This document shows, one piece after another, positions 1 through 6,749 of a stretch of 64,000 bases of DNA (position 1 is the stretch's first letter; the number at the start of each line of letters is the position of its first letter). This DNA comes from Pseudomonas mendocina. Its GTDB lineage: Bacteria; Pseudomonadota; Gammaproteobacteria; Pseudomonadales; Pseudomonadaceae. Where the stretch lies: positions 3,224,001 to 3,288,000 of the forward strand of contig NZ_LR134290.1 in the NCBI RefSeq assembly GCF_900636545.1. Direction: 5' to 3'. The notes beneath the pieces are model-generated. The model was not told where the DNA came from and made no database searches. It saw nothing but the letters and a program-made list of their open reading frames with translations. Both the position numbers and the translations under genes were made by a program.

Positions 1-67
1 CCGCCACGTAATGGTCAACGTCGCCCTGCTGACCAAGAAGCTTATGGAAGAGGAGTGGGTTGAATGA
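1..67 (+). CDS. 3' end of an upstream inovirus gene (partial)
   Basis: The reading frame is open from the left edge and ends with the residues KKLMEEEWVE and a TGA stop. The following gene's ATG overlaps this stop (ATGA), so the two are translationally coupled and share an operon. Only about 21 residues are visible and no function can be assigned. The frame is inferred to be coding from the overlap and from good codon use. Confidence 0.5.
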   Translation, partial: RHVMVNVALLTKKLMEEEWVE

Positions 68-807
68 TCCGCCAAGCCTCCGGCCTCCCAGGTGAGGGCA
101 TGGCCTATTCGGTCATGGACTACCAAAACTTCCTCTGGCGCCTGCTGTGTGCGCTTACTGAGGTTCGCCTCTCCAATGACCCACATGGCACAGAGGGTGG
201 CTCGCTGACGGAAGCCTCATCGCTGATCAATCGTGGGCTGACTGAGGGCTATATCTCTGCACCTGAGTTTCTTCGACTCAATCGCCTGCTTCGGAGTGCG
301 GCTCTGTACTCCGCAAATCTGAACTTTCCTGATGCTCGTAACGCCGGGCCATACATGCCTACGTCTGTGTGGTTCAAACGCCACAAAGCTGAACTGGCTG
401 CTGAATCAATGACTGGCGTGATCCATATGCCTGGCTACTACGTTGTCGATCCTGTTCATGGGAAGTCTCAAACCCTGGAGGCGATCAATGAAAAGCCTGA
501 GCCAGTACCTGCACCAGCCGCACCCCGCGAACTGCGACTGCTCTGTGTGCTACGTCAATCGAAACTGGTCGACGCTCCCAGCATCGTCTCCATCGGCTAC
601 CTGCCGATCCACACCATGCACCGAGTGCCGCCCCGCGCAATGGTCCAAGGTAAATGGTCGGACCCACGTTACGCCGGCCTATACCTGCGAGAAACACACG
701 CCACCGAGCCGACCGCCGAAGTACTGGAGCGTTGTGCTCGACACCGGCAAACCAACGCCCTTCGTGCCGCTACGCGAACCGTTCGAACTGGTGGGGTGAG
801 CGCATGA
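64..807 (+). CDS. Inovirus early protein of unknown function
   Basis: A 247-residue protein without a signal peptide or membrane segment. I do not recognise a family. The N-terminal 140 residues (MAYSVMDYQNFLWRLLCAL... VWFKRHKAEL) have ordinary coding statistics. The distal third runs in parallel with another open frame (488-799) that has its own strong ribosome binding site, so this stretch is either dual-coding or the C-terminus is dispensable. The start overlaps the previous stop (ATGA), and its own stop overlaps the ATG of the next membrane-protein gene (ATGA at 804-807), which supports the full-length reading. Its place ahead of the probable ssDNA-binding and coat genes suggests a phage replication or regulatory role, but that is inference. 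Confidence 0.65.
   Translation: MIRQASGLPGEGMAYSVMDYQNFLWRLLCALTEVRLSNDPHGTEGGSLTEASSLINRGLTEGYISAPEFLRLNRLLRSAALYSANLNFPDARNAGPYMPTSVWFKRHKAELAAESMTGVIHMPGYYVVDPVHGKSQTLEAINEKPEPVPAPAAPRELRLLCVLRQSKLVDAPSIVSIGYLPIHTMHRVPPRAMVQGKWSDPRYAGLYLRETHATEPTAEVLERCARHRQTNALRAATRTVRTGGVSA
488..799 (+). CDS. Overprinted Cys-rich small protein (inovirus)
   Basis: A 103-residue protein encoded in the +1 frame inside the distal part of the previous gene. A canonical Shine-Dalgarno GGAGG lies at 477-481, six bases before the ATG. The protein carries CDCSVC near residue 13-18, a C....C..C cluster near residues 40-49 and a further Cys-Glu-Lys-His, the spacing of a small zinc-binding fold. The last 30 codons (ending DTGKPTPFVPLREPFELVG) have higher third-position GC than the competing frame. 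The stop lies four bases before the next ATG, so it fits the operon as well as the longer frame does. No function is recognised. It is either a genuine overlapping gene or the true gene here, with the other frame ending as a shadow. Confidence 0.55.
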   Translation: MKSLSQYLHQPHPANCDCSVCYVNRNWSTLPASSPSATCRSTPCTECRPAQWSKVNGRTHVTPAYTCEKHTPPSRPPKYWSVVLDTGKPTPFVPLREPFELVG

Positions 808-1007
808 TCAGCTTTGATGCCCTGCTGTACATCGGCTGGGGGCTATTCCTCTACTTTCTTTTCCTGATCGACTTTGATTCCCAGCCCAGCGTCGATGAAG
901 AGGCCTCTGAGCCATCGCCTCCGGCGTCCGTGACTGGCCACCCCGGTCTTCCTGACAGAACCGCGCAATCTCCGCCAGTCGCGGGCGGCGGTGGCGAAAC
1001 GGGATGA
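804..1007 (+). CDS. Small single-pass membrane protein (inovirus)
   Basis: A 67-residue protein starting MISFDALLYIGWGLFLYF, with one hydrophobic helix at about residues 6-22 followed by an acidic, Pro/Ser-rich tail. The ATG overlaps the stop of the long upstream frame and follows GGGGTGAG. A longer in-frame extension exists back to 654, but it runs through the two overlapping genes and has poor composition. Inoviruses carry several small inner-membrane proteins for assembly or as minor virion components. Which one this is cannot be told. Confidence 0.55.
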   Translation: MISFDALLYIGWGLFLYFLFLIDFDSQPSVDEEASEPSPPASVTGHPGLPDRTAQSPPVAGGGGETG

Positions 1008-1183
1008 CAAGGGCGCGGCCCTTGGTGTTAACGAACTAACAAGCTGCACAAGCGACAACTGAAACCCCGGCAAGTTGAGAACCCCACTCTCGGGCAAAAA
1101 CGAAAGTTTGCCCGCGTGGACTCGCTCGGCCTGCTGAAAGGTAAATCCGCGCAATAAGGCGCAACTAAGCGAGGTAACACAAC
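1008..1183. promoter_or_regulatory. Hairpin-rich intergenic region before the ssDNA-binding gene
   Basis: Two perfect inverted repeats are seen. One is CAAGGGC-GCG-GCCCTTG at 1008-1024, directly after the previous stop. The other is CGGGCAAA-(8)-TTTGCCCG at 1091-1114. GAGGT at 1170-1174 is the ribosome binding site for the next gene. The region may hold a promoter, terminator or phage packaging/origin signal. Neither hairpin is followed by a T-run, so a simple terminator is unlikely. Confidence 0.4.
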
Positions 1184-1537
1184 ATGGCACGTACCACTAT
1201 GGAACTGGCATTCATCAGCGCTGAGCGCGTCCAGTTTGACGACGTAAAGCTGGTCAAACTGTTTGTCGGTGACGAACCCGACGGCGAAAAGGACCTCGGC
1301 ATTTCCCTCATGTCGATGGGTGTATCCGAAGACGCCCTGGATGAAGTGTGGGAAGCCTGCAAGGGCTTCGATGTCCTCGAACCCCTGCGCGTAACCGTAG
1401 AAATCGAACGCGGCTCCAAGAACGCCGGCAAGTTCATCGTCCTGCACGTCGAGTCCGCCAAGTCTGCTCAGGCCGCCAAGCCTGCTGCCCAACCCGGCCA
1501 GCAACAGCCTAAGCCGGCTGACGCTGCCAAGGCCTAA
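1184..1537 (+). CDS. Probable inovirus ssDNA-binding protein (gpV/DUF1293-like)
   Basis: A 117-residue soluble protein: a compact predicted beta-rich core (ELAFISAERVQFDDVKLVKLF... VTVEIERGSKNAGKFIVLHVE) followed by a flexible Ala/Pro/Gln tail of about 25 residues. Size, place between early genes and the coat gene, and the tail all fit the helix-destabilising protein that coats phage single strands before extrusion. The tail is rich in Lys and Ala rather than acidic, unlike cellular SSB. The family assignment rests on resemblance and position rather than on a catalytic motif, and a RstB-like role is an alternative. The ATG has GAGGT nine bases upstream. Confidence 0.5.
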   Translation: MARTTMELAFISAERVQFDDVKLVKLFVGDEPDGEKDLGISLMSMGVSEDALDEVWEACKGFDVLEPLRVTVEIERGSKNAGKFIVLHVESAKSAQAAKPAAQPGQQQPKPADAAKA

Positions 1538-1552
1538 CCCCAGGCCATCGCC

Positions 1553-1744
1553 ATGCTGATTCACGGCCGCGTCCTCTGTGACCTGTGCTTGGCCGACATG
1601 GGCCAAGTCTACGGCCAGCCCGCTGACTCCAGCGGCTGGGCGGCTGACTTCGGCATGGCGCCTGACTACGCCGTCTGTCCTGACTGCAAGGCCCTGGCTG
1701 AGCAAGAAGAGGACGGCGCAGCGCTCACGGACACAACGCAATAG
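1553..1744 (+). CDS. Small two-CxxC zinc-ribbon-like protein (inovirus)
   Basis: A 63-residue protein with CDLC at residues 9-12 and CPDC near residue 42, the pairing expected for a small zinc ribbon, followed by an acidic tail (AEQEEDGAALTDTTQ). Such short zinc proteins are common in Pseudomonas inoviruses between the ssDNA-binding and coat genes, but their role is unknown to me. The gene is 15 bases after the previous stop. Its TAG stop overlaps the AGGTG that serves as ribosome binding site for the next tiny gene. Confidence 0.55.
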   Translation: MLIHGRVLCDLCLADMGQVYGQPADSSGWAADFGMAPDYAVCPDCKALAEQEEDGAALTDTTQ

Positions 1745-1752
1745 GTGCCGGT

Positions 1753-1872
1753 ATGGGATCGCTCGAAAGCTACCTCGCCAACGTCACCCTCGGTGATCTG
1801 TGGGCCCTGCAATTCATTCAAGGGATGGTCTTTCTGGCCGCCCTTGGCCTCATTCACGGGCACCAGAGGTAA
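1753..1872 (+). CDS. 39-residue membrane peptide (inovirus, pVII/pIX-like size)
   Basis: MGSLESYLANVTLGDLWALQ begins a 39-residue peptide with one hydrophobic stretch (FIQGMVFLAALGLI) and a His/Arg C-terminus. AGGTG five bases before the ATG gives a good ribosome binding site. Size, single helix and location just before the major coat gene resemble the pVII/pIX end-cap proteins of filamentous phages. Homology cannot be shown at this length. Confidence 0.5.
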   Translation: MGSLESYLANVTLGDLWALQFIQGMVFLAALGLIHGHQR

Positions 1873-1878
1873 CGGGCA

Positions 1879-2004
1879 ATGGCATTCACCTGGGGGCAAT
1901 ACCTCGTTATCGCTGGGCTCTATATCGGCTCTCTCGGGCTCGGCGTCGCCTGGGGTGCTTTCCGGCTCGGCTGGAAAGAAATGATTGACGCATCAACCAA
2001 CTGA
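1879..2004 (+). CDS. 41-residue membrane peptide (inovirus, pVII/pIX-like size)
   Basis: MAFTWGQYLVIAGLYIGSLG begins a 41-residue peptide with one glycine-rich transmembrane helix and a C-terminal RLGWKEMIDASTN tail that would face the cytoplasm. It starts six bases after the previous tiny gene and ends eleven bases before the coat gene. With its neighbour it makes a pair of tiny hydrophobic proteins in the position where inoviruses encode the minor end-cap proteins. The function is inferred from context only. Confidence 0.5.
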   Translation: MAFTWGQYLVIAGLYIGSLGLGVAWGAFRLGWKEMIDASTN

Positions 2005-2015
2005 GGAAACTCACC

Positions 2016-2318
2016 ATGTACCAATCCAAGAAAGAAGTCGCCATTCGTGGCGCACAGGCTGAGCAAGGCGATACCAGTGTCGGTAAAGCACTGGGCGCCA
2101 AAGCGGCTGCCACCTTCACCGTTGCCGCTGCTGGCATGACTGCCGGTGCTGCCAATGCGGCCATCACCGTTCCACCGGAACTCCTCGAGGTCTTCACCGA
2201 TCTGGCCACCGCCTTCGGCACCCTGGTTGCCGCTGGTGCGGTGCTGTTCGGTGTCATCCGCGGCACCCTGGCGCTGTTCAAGCTGGCCCGCAGCGTCTTT
2301 GGCGCCGCTGGTGCTTAA
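2016..2318 (+). CDS. Major coat protein precursor (pVIII-like)
   Basis: A 100-residue precursor with an unusually long leader of about 48 residues ending in AGAANA, a good signal-peptidase site. The predicted mature protein of 52 residues starts AITVPPELLEVFTDL and has the classic coat layout: an acidic amphipathic N-terminal part, a hydrophobic helix (FGTLVAAGAVLFGVI), and a basic C-terminus (RGTLALFKLARSVF) to contact the DNA. A strong GAGGAAA ribosome binding site precedes the ATG, as expected for the most abundant virion protein. The layout is seen directly; the name follows from phage knowledge. No terminator hairpin is visible after the gene. Confidence 0.85.
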   Translation: MYQSKKEVAIRGAQAEQGDTSVGKALGAKAAATFTVAAAGMTAGAANAAITVPPELLEVFTDLATAFGTLVAAGAVLFGVIRGTLALFKLARSVFGAAGA

Positions 2319-2337
2319 CCGCTGAGGAGGCTGATAG

Positions 2338-3813
2338 ATGCGCGCGGCTATCAGCCTTCGCCTGCTGCTTGCTCTCGCCCTTATGGGGTGGGGGCAGTTT
2401 GGTTACTCGGCTACCTATAACTTCGCAAATTCGACTGACGCGGTTAAGGCCTGCCAAGCTGCTGAGCGCTCTGGTACTTACCCAGGCTCTTGGTGTCAGG
2501 TACACGGTCAGCAGCAGCAAGCCATTCTTGTTAGCTCCATTGGCAGTATCATTCACGCTTACAAATGGTCTGGCTGCCCTGCTGGTCAGGTGCCAACCGG
2601 TACTGGCGGTCAGTGTGTTGCGCCTGATCCTGAGCCAGAGCCAGAACCCGACTGCTCCACCCACCTCGATCAAATGAAGTTCGCCGCAGTTGACTGCGCG
2701 GCCTCTCCTTCCGGTGCTTACTCCACCCCTTCTGTGGTTTCCATCGACGGTGGCGAATACGTATCGGCTCCGCAACTCGGCGTAAATCAGCGCGTTAAAA
2801 AGAACCTCGACGGTTCCGGCACCGGCATCTGTGTTGCCCGCTATCAAGGCACCGGCAAATGCCAAGCCCCCTCTGAGGGCACGCCTGGAGTCCCCGAAGG
2901 CGCCTATGCCGATGCCACCCCCGAAGGCAACCAGCCGCCCTGCTTCGACTTCGGTGGCAGCGAGCTATGCCTATCGCCCGACAACGCCGGGTGCGACGTC
3001 TACAAGGGCAATCCCTGGTGCTACCAGACCGGCGACACCTGCGGTGAGATTGGCGGTGAGTTCGTCTGCCTGCCCAATACCTCCCGCCAGTGCACCTTCG
3101 TCAACGGCAAGATGGAATGCATCTCCACCGGCAACCCGCGTGGCAGCAGCCCGCCTTCCGTCATACCGGGTAACTCTTCCGACCATCCGTACAACGGCGG
3201 CAACGCCGACGGTAACGACAAGAACGACCCCAAGGCCCCTGGCACTGCTGATGACACCAAGTACGTGGGTGGCGGTGGTCCGCCGACGGACATGCGCGAA
3301 ACCAACGAAGCCATTGCTTCCGTTGGCGACAAGGTCGAAGAGTCCAAAGGCATCCTGCAAGACATCCTCGACCTTCTTAGCGGCGAAGGCTCAGACGATT
3401 CCGGCGACCCTGACGGCTCCCCCGCAGATGCCGAAGCTGAGGGTGCTGCACTCGGCAACACCATAGCCGACTCGCTCACCGCTCAGATGCAAACCGTCGA
3501 TGAAGAGCGCAATGAAGAAGTCGAAACCGTCCTCGACCAACTGCCCAACCAAGTCGGGCAATGGTTCGGCTCTGACGGCTCCGCTGTCGGGCTCGACTTC
3601 ATGCACAGCATCCTGCCTTCGCCGGTCGCCTGCGCTGACTACATCGTCCCTCTGACCCTGGCCGGCTATACCGCCAACCTGCGCCTGCCGGTCTGCGCGC
3701 TGATTCCCTACAAACCGATTCTTGAATGGGTGATCTGGTGCCTGACCGCTATCGGTGCATGGCGCATCGGCTACGCCGCCCTCCGTCAAGAAGACGCCCG
3801 CCACAGAACCTAA
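2338..3813 (+). CDS. Minor coat/adsorption protein (pIII-like, TspB-like)
   Basis: A 491-residue secreted protein. Residues 1-25 form a signal peptide ending GYSA. A Cys-rich adhesin region follows, with an acidic Pro-Glu linker (PDPEPEPEPD near residue 100), several Cys pairs between 105 and 265, and a Gly/Asp-rich linker from about 270 to 360. A C-terminal membrane anchor (ILEWVIWCLTAIGAWRIGYAAL, about 462-483) holds the protein at the virion tip before release. This is the architecture of pIII-type receptor-binding proteins and of the Neisseria TspB family found on filamentous prophages. The host receptor, usually a type IV pilus, is not deducible. AGGAGG lies before the ATG, and the coat gene is 19 bases upstream. 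Confidence 0.75.
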   Translation: MRAAISLRLLLALALMGWGQFGYSATYNFANSTDAVKACQAAERSGTYPGSWCQVHGQQQQAILVSSIGSIIHAYKWSGCPAGQVPTGTGGQCVAPDPEPEPEPDCSTHLDQMKFAAVDCAASPSGAYSTPSVVSIDGGEYVSAPQLGVNQRVKKNLDGSGTGICVARYQGTGKCQAPSEGTPGVPEGAYADATPEGNQPPCFDFGGSELCLSPDNAGCDVYKGNPWCYQTGDTCGEIGGEFVCLPNTSRQCTFVNGKMECISTGNPRGSSPPSVIPGNSSDHPYNGGNADGNDKNDPKAPGTADDTKYVGGGGPPTDMRETNEAIASVGDKVEESKGILQDILDLLSGEGSDDSGDPDGSPADAEAEGAALGNTIADSLTAQMQTVDEERNEEVETVLDQLPNQVGQWFGSDGSAVGLDFMHSILPSPVACADYIVPLTLAGYTANLRLPVCALIPYKPILEWVIWCLTAIGAWRIGYAALRQEDARHRT

Positions 3814-3829
3814 AGGGAGCACCTAAGCC

Positions 3830-4201
3830 ATGGGCTGGTTACTCAACTTCTTCAAGAAGCTCTTTCCCAACGCCTTCGCCTGGTTGGCCAAGTTCCTGTT
3901 GGGCTTCATCATGCCCATCCTCGGCCCCGTCCTGCAGGCTGCTGCCGCTCTGCTGCGCAAGGTCGGTATCTTCCTGCTGATCCTGGCCGCCATCGGCTCG
4001 GCCATTGCCGTCCTGGCTGCTGGCATCGACTACGTGGTGTCCCGCCTCGCCTCGTTTGCCGCGCCTGATCTGGTCATCGTCGGACGCATGTTCCTGCCGG
4101 ACAACCTCTCCTTCTGCGTCTCCCTGCTGGTCTTCCTCAAGCTCAAGTCACTGGCGTTCTACTGGGTGACCAAGCTGTCCGAAAAACTCATTCACACCTG
4201 A
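3830..4201 (+). CDS. pVI-like inner-membrane/virion protein (DUF2523 type)
   Basis: A 123-residue hydrophobic protein. It starts with an amphipathic basic helix (MGWLLNFFKKLFPNAF), has two strong hydrophobic segments (about 20-45 and 48-68), a soluble middle and a third weaker segment (LSFCVSLLVFLKLKSLAFYW). Proteins of this size between the adhesin and Zot genes in inoviruses usually belong to the DUF2523 family and are taken as the pVI counterpart that caps the virion with pIII. The start follows GGGAG at longer than usual spacing. The role is by position and topology. Confidence 0.65.
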   Translation: MGWLLNFFKKLFPNAFAWLAKFLLGFIMPILGPVLQAAAALLRKVGIFLLILAAIGSAIAVLAAGIDYVVSRLASFAAPDLVIVGRMFLPDNLSFCVSLLVFLKLKSLAFYWVTKLSEKLIHT

Positions 4202-4209
4202 GCCCTGCC

Positions 4210-5316
4210 ATGGCCGTCTACATCGTCACCGGCAAGCTCGGTGCTGGAAAAACCCTACTCTGCGTCATGCGCATCCTGGCCTACCTCAAGCAAGGTCGCC
4301 GGGTCGCAGTGAACGTCGATGTGAAAATGGACAAGCTGTGCAAACGCGGCAACAAGCACTCGCGCCTAGTCCGCCTGCCTGATCTGCCCACTGCCGACGA
4401 CCTCACCGGCCTTGGCTTCGGCTGCGATATCTACGATGAAGAACAGTTCGGCGGCATCTTCCTGGATGAAGCCGGCGTCTGGCTCAACTCCCGCGACTGG
4501 AACAGCGGCGGGCGTACTGACCTGCTCAAGTTCTTCCTGTTCCTGCGCAAACGCCGTTGGGACCTCTGGCTGTGCGTCCAGAACGTCAGCGTCATCGACA
4601 AGCAGATCCGCGAATCCATCGCTGAACACGTCGTCTACATCAACCGCCTCGACCGCATAAAACTGCCATTCCCGATTGGCCCGCTGCTACGCGTGCTATC
4701 CCTCGGCTTCTTCAAAGGCCGCCTGCCGAAAATGCATCAGGCCATCGTCAAGTACGGCGCCAAGTTCAACTCGCCCAAGGTCGATGACTGGTTCTACCGC
4801 GGCGAAGAGTTCTACAGCTTCTACGACACCACCCAGGAATACGACAAGGAATACGACAAAGGCTCGTACTCCATGCTGCCGCCTGGCTACTGGTACAGCC
4901 CACTGCCCGCCGCCAAGCGCGGCTTGGGGTTCTTCATGCGCACCACCAAAATCTTCTTCCGCCGTGTTCGCGTCATCAACGCCTTCTTCATCGGCGCCTT
5001 GAGCGCTGCCGCCATCTGCGTGCCCGTCTTCGCTGGGATCGCCATCACCCGTAGCCATCCCAGCGAGCCTGTGGGCCATAGCGCAAAACCCGCGCAACAG
5101 CCCGCCACGGCTCAGCGTCTCGAAAGCGAATTCGCGGACTACCGCATTGCCACCTACGGCCAGTTAGGTGGGGAGAGCTTCTACGTCTTCGTCGATAGCA
5201 CTGGCCGCCGCATCAAGTCCGACGACCTCCTATCCCGCGATGTGCTCGTTCGTGATCGCGGCCCCCGTGAAGCCCTGCTGGTTCGGGGCGATGACTACCT
5301 TTCCCTCTACAGGTGA
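4210..5316 (+). CDS. zot: Zot-family assembly ATPase (pI)
   Basis: A 368-residue member of the zonula occludens toxin/pI family, the inner-membrane motor of filamentous phage extrusion. A Walker A motif GKLGAGKT covers residues 8-15 and a Walker B-like GIFLDEAG lies near 81-88. The cytoplasmic ATPase part runs to about residue 250, a transmembrane helix follows (INAFFIGALSAAAICVPVFA, about 255-275), and the C-terminal 90 residues would be periplasmic. It is eight bases after the pVI-like gene and six before the secretin gene, matching the pI-pIV partnership in which Zot delivers the particle to the outer-membrane channel. The ribosome binding site is weak. Confidence 0.9.
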   Translation: MAVYIVTGKLGAGKTLLCVMRILAYLKQGRRVAVNVDVKMDKLCKRGNKHSRLVRLPDLPTADDLTGLGFGCDIYDEEQFGGIFLDEAGVWLNSRDWNSGGRTDLLKFFLFLRKRRWDLWLCVQNVSVIDKQIRESIAEHVVYINRLDRIKLPFPIGPLLRVLSLGFFKGRLPKMHQAIVKYGAKFNSPKVDDWFYRGEEFYSFYDTTQEYDKEYDKGSYSMLPPGYWYSPLPAAKRGLGFFMRTTKIFFRRVRVINAFFIGALSAAAICVPVFAGIAITRSHPSEPVGHSAKPAQQPATAQRLESEFADYRIATYGQLGGESFYVFVDSTGRRIKSDDLLSRDVLVRDRGPREALLVRGDDYLSLYR

Positions 5317-5322
5317 TCCGCC

Positions 5323-6672
5323 ATGATTGATCGCTCGGATAAGTCCTTTGCCTTGTTCTTCCTGCTGCCGCTTCTGCTCTTCCTGGTACTCACAGCGCCG
5401 GCCAAATCAGCCGAACGCATCGAACTGTATGACGCCACCCTGCAAGACTTCGTTGAATGGTCATCGCAGATGCTCAACAAATCCGTGGTGGTCGGCTCGG
5501 ATATCCGCAATGCCCCCATCAGCATCTTTGCCAACTACCGCGATAACGACGAACTCGAAGCCCTGATCGCCAACGCCGTCACCTCGTCCGGCTTTCACTT
5601 CGCTGCACGCGGCAATACGCTGCTGATCAGCGCGCAGCCCATCCCTGAACCGCTGGACCTGAAAACCAAGGTATTCCAGCTCCAGCACCTGCAATCCGAT
5701 TTCGCCTACCAGTCGATTCTCGACGTACTCCGATCACAGCAAGGCGAAAACCAGCAGTCCGGCCCATCCTTGATGGCCACCCCCTCACCCACGTCTAATG
5801 CTGTCATCGTCACGGCTACAGAATCGCAGCTCGAAACCGTCACCAGCGTCCTGGCTGAAATCGACAAGCCTCGTCGTCAAGTCGTCATTACCGCCGTGGT
5901 GGCTGAGCTGGCCGACAACGACTTCGAAGCCCTCGGCCTCAATGTGGGTGCCAAAAACGACCGAACCGACCTCGGCGGGATCAGCCTGCGCGGTGCCGAC
6001 AAATCCGATCTTGGATTCAGCCTCACCTTCAACGGACCAACGCTCTCGGCCTTCCTGCAGGCCGTCAAAGTCACCGGCAACAACCGCATCCTCTCGACGC
6101 CCCAGTTGCTCACCCTCAACCGGGAAGCCGCCTCCATCGTCGTCGGCCAAAATGTCCCGTTCATCACCGGGCAAACCACCAGTGGCTCTACGCCGGCCTC
6201 TGATCCCTTTCAAACCATCGTCCGCCAGGATGTAGGCGTCTCGCTCGATGTAACGCCCTTCATCACGCCATCAGGGGCTATCGAACTCAGCGTTAACCAA
6301 TCCGCCTCGACTGTTTCTGATGATCGCAGTGCTGCCGACATCATCACCAACACCCGCCGCATCACCACCAAGGTGCAATTGCCTGATGGCGGTGGTGTGC
6401 TCCTGGGTGGCCTCCGATCAGAGCAACGGGACGAATCCGTCTCCCGCGTGCCCTTCCTCTCCGATATCCCGCTGATTGGTCCCGTCTTCCGCTCGACCTC
6501 TGTCCGCACCCGTGGAACGAACCTCGTTGTGCTGCTCACCGCAGCCATACACACCGATGAAAGAGGGGTAGCTGTCCCTGATGCAGTAAGTCCGCTTGTT
6601 CCGCAGGCGGTCGAGCAGGCGCGCGGGCACTTCGGCGCAGCCGGTGGGACCGCGCGCCTAGCCGACCGCTAG
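5323..6672 (+). CDS. Phage-encoded outer-membrane secretin (pIV-like)
   Basis: A 449-residue secretin. A signal peptide (LFFLLPLLLFLVLTAPAKSA) is followed by an N0/STN-like domain (IELYDATLQDFVEWSS... NTLLISA), an N1-like domain (VFQLQHLQSDFAYQSI... LAEIDKPRRQVVI), and the secretin core. The core carries ILSTPQLLTLNREAA, VGQNVPFITG, VGVSLDVTPFI and GGVLLGGLRSEQ, ending in the conserved SDIPLIGPVFRS...LVVLLTAAI region. Such channels let virions leave through the outer membrane. Pf1-type and CTX phages lack one and borrow a host secretin, so its presence makes this phage independent for export. The gene's TAG stop falls inside a strong hairpin (6652-6678). Confidence 0.88.
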   Translation: MIDRSDKSFALFFLLPLLLFLVLTAPAKSAERIELYDATLQDFVEWSSQMLNKSVVVGSDIRNAPISIFANYRDNDELEALIANAVTSSGFHFAARGNTLLISAQPIPEPLDLKTKVFQLQHLQSDFAYQSILDVLRSQQGENQQSGPSLMATPSPTSNAVIVTATESQLETVTSVLAEIDKPRRQVVITAVVAELADNDFEALGLNVGAKNDRTDLGGISLRGADKSDLGFSLTFNGPTLSAFLQAVKVTGNNRILSTPQLLTLNREAASIVVGQNVPFITGQTTSGSTPASDPFQTIVRQDVGVSLDVTPFITPSGAIELSVNQSASTVSDDRSAADIITNTRRITTKVQLPDGGGVLLGGLRSEQRDESVSRVPFLSDIPLIGPVFRSTSVRTRGTNLVVLLTAAIHTDERGVAVPDAVSPLVPQAVEQARGHFGAAGGTARLADR

Positions 6673-6749
6673 GCGCGCTGACGTCCCTGTAGCACGTCAG
6701 ATAAACCGATTTCGAAATGGCAAGTAATGGCCAGTAAGGAAACCCAAGC
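6652..6749. other. Candidate phage origin or packaging-signal region (three inverted repeats)
   Basis: Three dyads lie within 67 bases. GCGCGCCTAG-(7)-CTAGGCGCGC at 6652-6678 spans the end of the secretin gene. CTGACGT-(9)-ACGTCAG at 6678-6700 follows immediately, and the palindrome ATTTCGAAAT is at 6709-6718. The next gene is the replication initiator, whose AAGGA ribosome site is at 6736-6740. In filamentous phages, adjacent hairpins in the main intergenic space form the nicking origin, the complementary-strand origin and the packaging signal. The inverted repeats are seen directly; the function is inferred. Confidence 0.5.
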
